Shown here in pieces: positions 63,074 through 64,000 of a stretch of DNA of 64,000 nucleotides; position 1 is the first letter of the stretch; each line of letters opens with the position of its first letter. The position numbers were made by a program, and so were the translations under genes. Below the pieces are notes generated by a model. It had not been told where the DNA came from and ran no database searches. It saw only the letters and a program-made list of their open reading frames with translations. This DNA is from Halomonas sp. S3-1-1 (GTDB lineage Bacteria; Pseudomonadota; Gammaproteobacteria; Pseudomonadales; Halomonadaceae), in NCBI RefSeq assembly GCF_023757625.1, contig NZ_JALGBZ010000002.1, positions 744,001 to 808,000 on the forward strand, given 5' to 3'.

Positions 63074-64000
63074 TCAGAGACTCTCCTTGTTCGTGCCGGC
63101 GTCGTCGGATTTGGTCGCGTTGACCGCCGGACGGTGGGCGGTGGTGACCTTGCCCAGGTTCGCCAGAATCATTAGCGTGGCGCCGACCACGGCCAAATAT
63201 ACCCCGAGATCGAACAGCAGCGCCGTGGCCAGTTCGAACTTGCCCACCACCGGCAGGCTGAAATAACCAAACGCCGAGGTCAGGAACGGATGGCCGAAAA
63301 GCCAACTGCCGAGCCCGGTTAGCGTCGCCACCGCTACCCCCACGACGGCGACCGGCTGGAAGGGGAAGTCGAGACGCTGCTGGGTCCACTCCACACCGCG
63401 GGCCATGTAGAGAAGAATCAGGGCCACGGCAGTGATCAGCCCGGCAATGAAGCCGCCGCCGGGCTCGTTGTGCCCACGCAGGAAAATGAACGCCGACACC
63501 AGCAGCGCTAGTGGCAAAAGCGCCAAGGAGATCGAGGTGAGAATCGCCGGGTAGCGGTCCGGCGACCAGATCCGGCCTTCGCTATCGCTGTGGGGGATGA
63601 ATAGCCGCAGACGGTTCAACAGCTTGAAGATGGCAAGCCCGGCCAGCGCCAGTACGGTGATCTCGCCCAGCGTATCGAAGCCGCGGAAGTCGACCAGAAT
63701 GACGTTGACCACGTTATGGCCGCCGCCGCCGGGCACGCTGTTGTCCATGAAAAACTGCGAAATTGAAAACGACTCGCGAGTCATGACCGCGTAGTTGAGA
63801 CTCGCCACCACGCCGCCGAGCCCGCCAGCCAGGACGATGTCGCGCAGATTACGCTTGGCGCTCGACTCCGGCGGGGTCTTTTGCGGCAGAAAAAACAGCG
63901 CCAGCATTAGAAGAATCATCGTCACGACCTCGACCGAGAGCTGGGTCAGGGCCAAATCCGGCGCCGAGAAGCGCGCAAAGGTCAGCGCCACGAAAAGACC
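63074..64000 (-). CDS. mnhA: Mrp-type Na+/H+ antiporter fused subunit A/B (C-terminal part; cut by window edge)
   Basis: The frame enters from beyond 64000 and gives 308 visible residues. The first, [26 protein letters not shown], is the end of the MnhA/PhaA subunit, followed by DILVAGG-type helices and the MnhA C-terminal [20 protein letters not shown]. Without any stop the chain runs into an MnhB domain: [26 protein letters not shown] near visible residue 175, [22 protein letters not shown] near 270. Subunits A and B are therefore one polypeptide, the group-2 (six-gene PhaAB/ShaA) arrangement. First visible gene of the leftward operon. Confidence 0.93.
   Translation of the reverse strand, partial: GLFVALTFARFSAPDLALTQLSVEVVTMILLMLALFFLPQKTPPESSAKRNLRDIVLAGGLGGVVASLNYAVMTRESFSISQFFMDNSVPGGGGHNVVNVILVDFRGFDTLGEITVLALAGLAIFKLLNRLRLFIPHSDSEGRIWSPDRYPAILTSISLALLPLALLVSAFIFLRGHNEPGGGFIAGLITAVALILLYMARGVEWTQQRLDFPFQPVAVVGVAVATLTGLGSWLFGHPFLTSAFGYFSLPVVGKFELATALLFDLGVYLAVVGATLMILANLGKVTTAHRPAVNATKSDDAGTNKESL

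Overview
The window looks like chromosomal DNA of a halophilic gammaproteobacterium, most likely a Halomonadaceae member (Halomonas/Chromohalobacter type). Support comes from high-GC coding sequence, a carnitine-catabolism cluster, a TRAP-transported sugar-acid operon, a group-2 (fused A/B) Mrp Na+/H+ antiporter operon, and the nudF-yqiB-cpdA and parE/parC/serB housekeeping groups. The genus assignment is inference from gene content; no search was run. Roughly 57 protein genes (two cut by the window edges), one tRNA and one clear pseudogene can be supported.

Layout. (1) 1-6.1 kb, minus strand: a tightly coupled capsule cassette reading kpsC, kpsS, a short-chain dehydrogenase, an LTA-synthase-like membrane phosphotransferase and the start of a type I polyketide/fatty-acid synthase. 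This is the gene set of the rkp (Sinorhizobium) and wcb (Burkholderia) capsule loci. (2) 6.3-10.7 kb: a diguanylate cyclase, an AEC-family carrier, tRNA-Arg(CCT), a DUF333 lipoprotein and a flavin-reductase-like stress protein. (3) 10.7-12.2 kb: an AT-rich stretch followed by the decayed N-terminus of a BapA/LapF-type giant adhesin. (4) 12.4-17.6 kb: a carnitine regulon, cdhR and caiX on plus and cdhC-cdhA-cdhB-hocS on minus. The caiX and cdhC promoters share the same operator geometry. (5) 17.8-19.6 kb: three small exported proteins (lone STN domain, CreA, CAP domain).

(6) 20.0-33.9 kb: sugar-acid catabolism. A GntR regulator heads a 9-kb run: ManD-type dehydratase, RspB-like dehydrogenase, TRAP transporter dctPQM, uxuB, uxuA. 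Opposite it lie a lacI-kdgK pair and a 2-ketoacid reductase plus HAD phosphatase pair, with an FMN alpha-hydroxyacid dehydrogenase divergent from the GntR gene. Together these would import a sugar acid (L-gulonate or a hexuronate) and convert it through fructuronate, mannonate and 2-keto-3-deoxygluconate (KDG) to KDPG. (7) 34.0-43.7 kb: amidase, cmoM, rsmC, a SIMPL protein, an arsRCB arsenic operon, greB, a TPR protein and nudF-yqiB-cpdA.

(8) 43.9-50.8 kb: cysDN sulfate activation, a PfpI/DJ-1 protein with an App1-like phosphatase, a membrane zinc peptidase, and cmoAB, which with cmoM covers most of the cmo5U34 tRNA pathway. (9) 50.9-60.0 kb: pgi, parE, a methyl-accepting chemotaxis protein lying between parE and parC, parC, serB. 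(10) 60.0-64.0 kb, minus strand: mnhAB(partial)-C-D-E-F-G.

The most informative observations are the matched 21-bp-spaced operators of the carnitine regulon, the coexistence of two unrelated mannonate dehydratases with a proline at the position that marks low-efficiency ManDs, the capsule lipid-assembly cassette, the adhesin pseudogene, and a structured leader before the chemoreceptor inserted between the two topoisomerase IV genes. I found no CRISPR array, intact insertion sequence or prophage.
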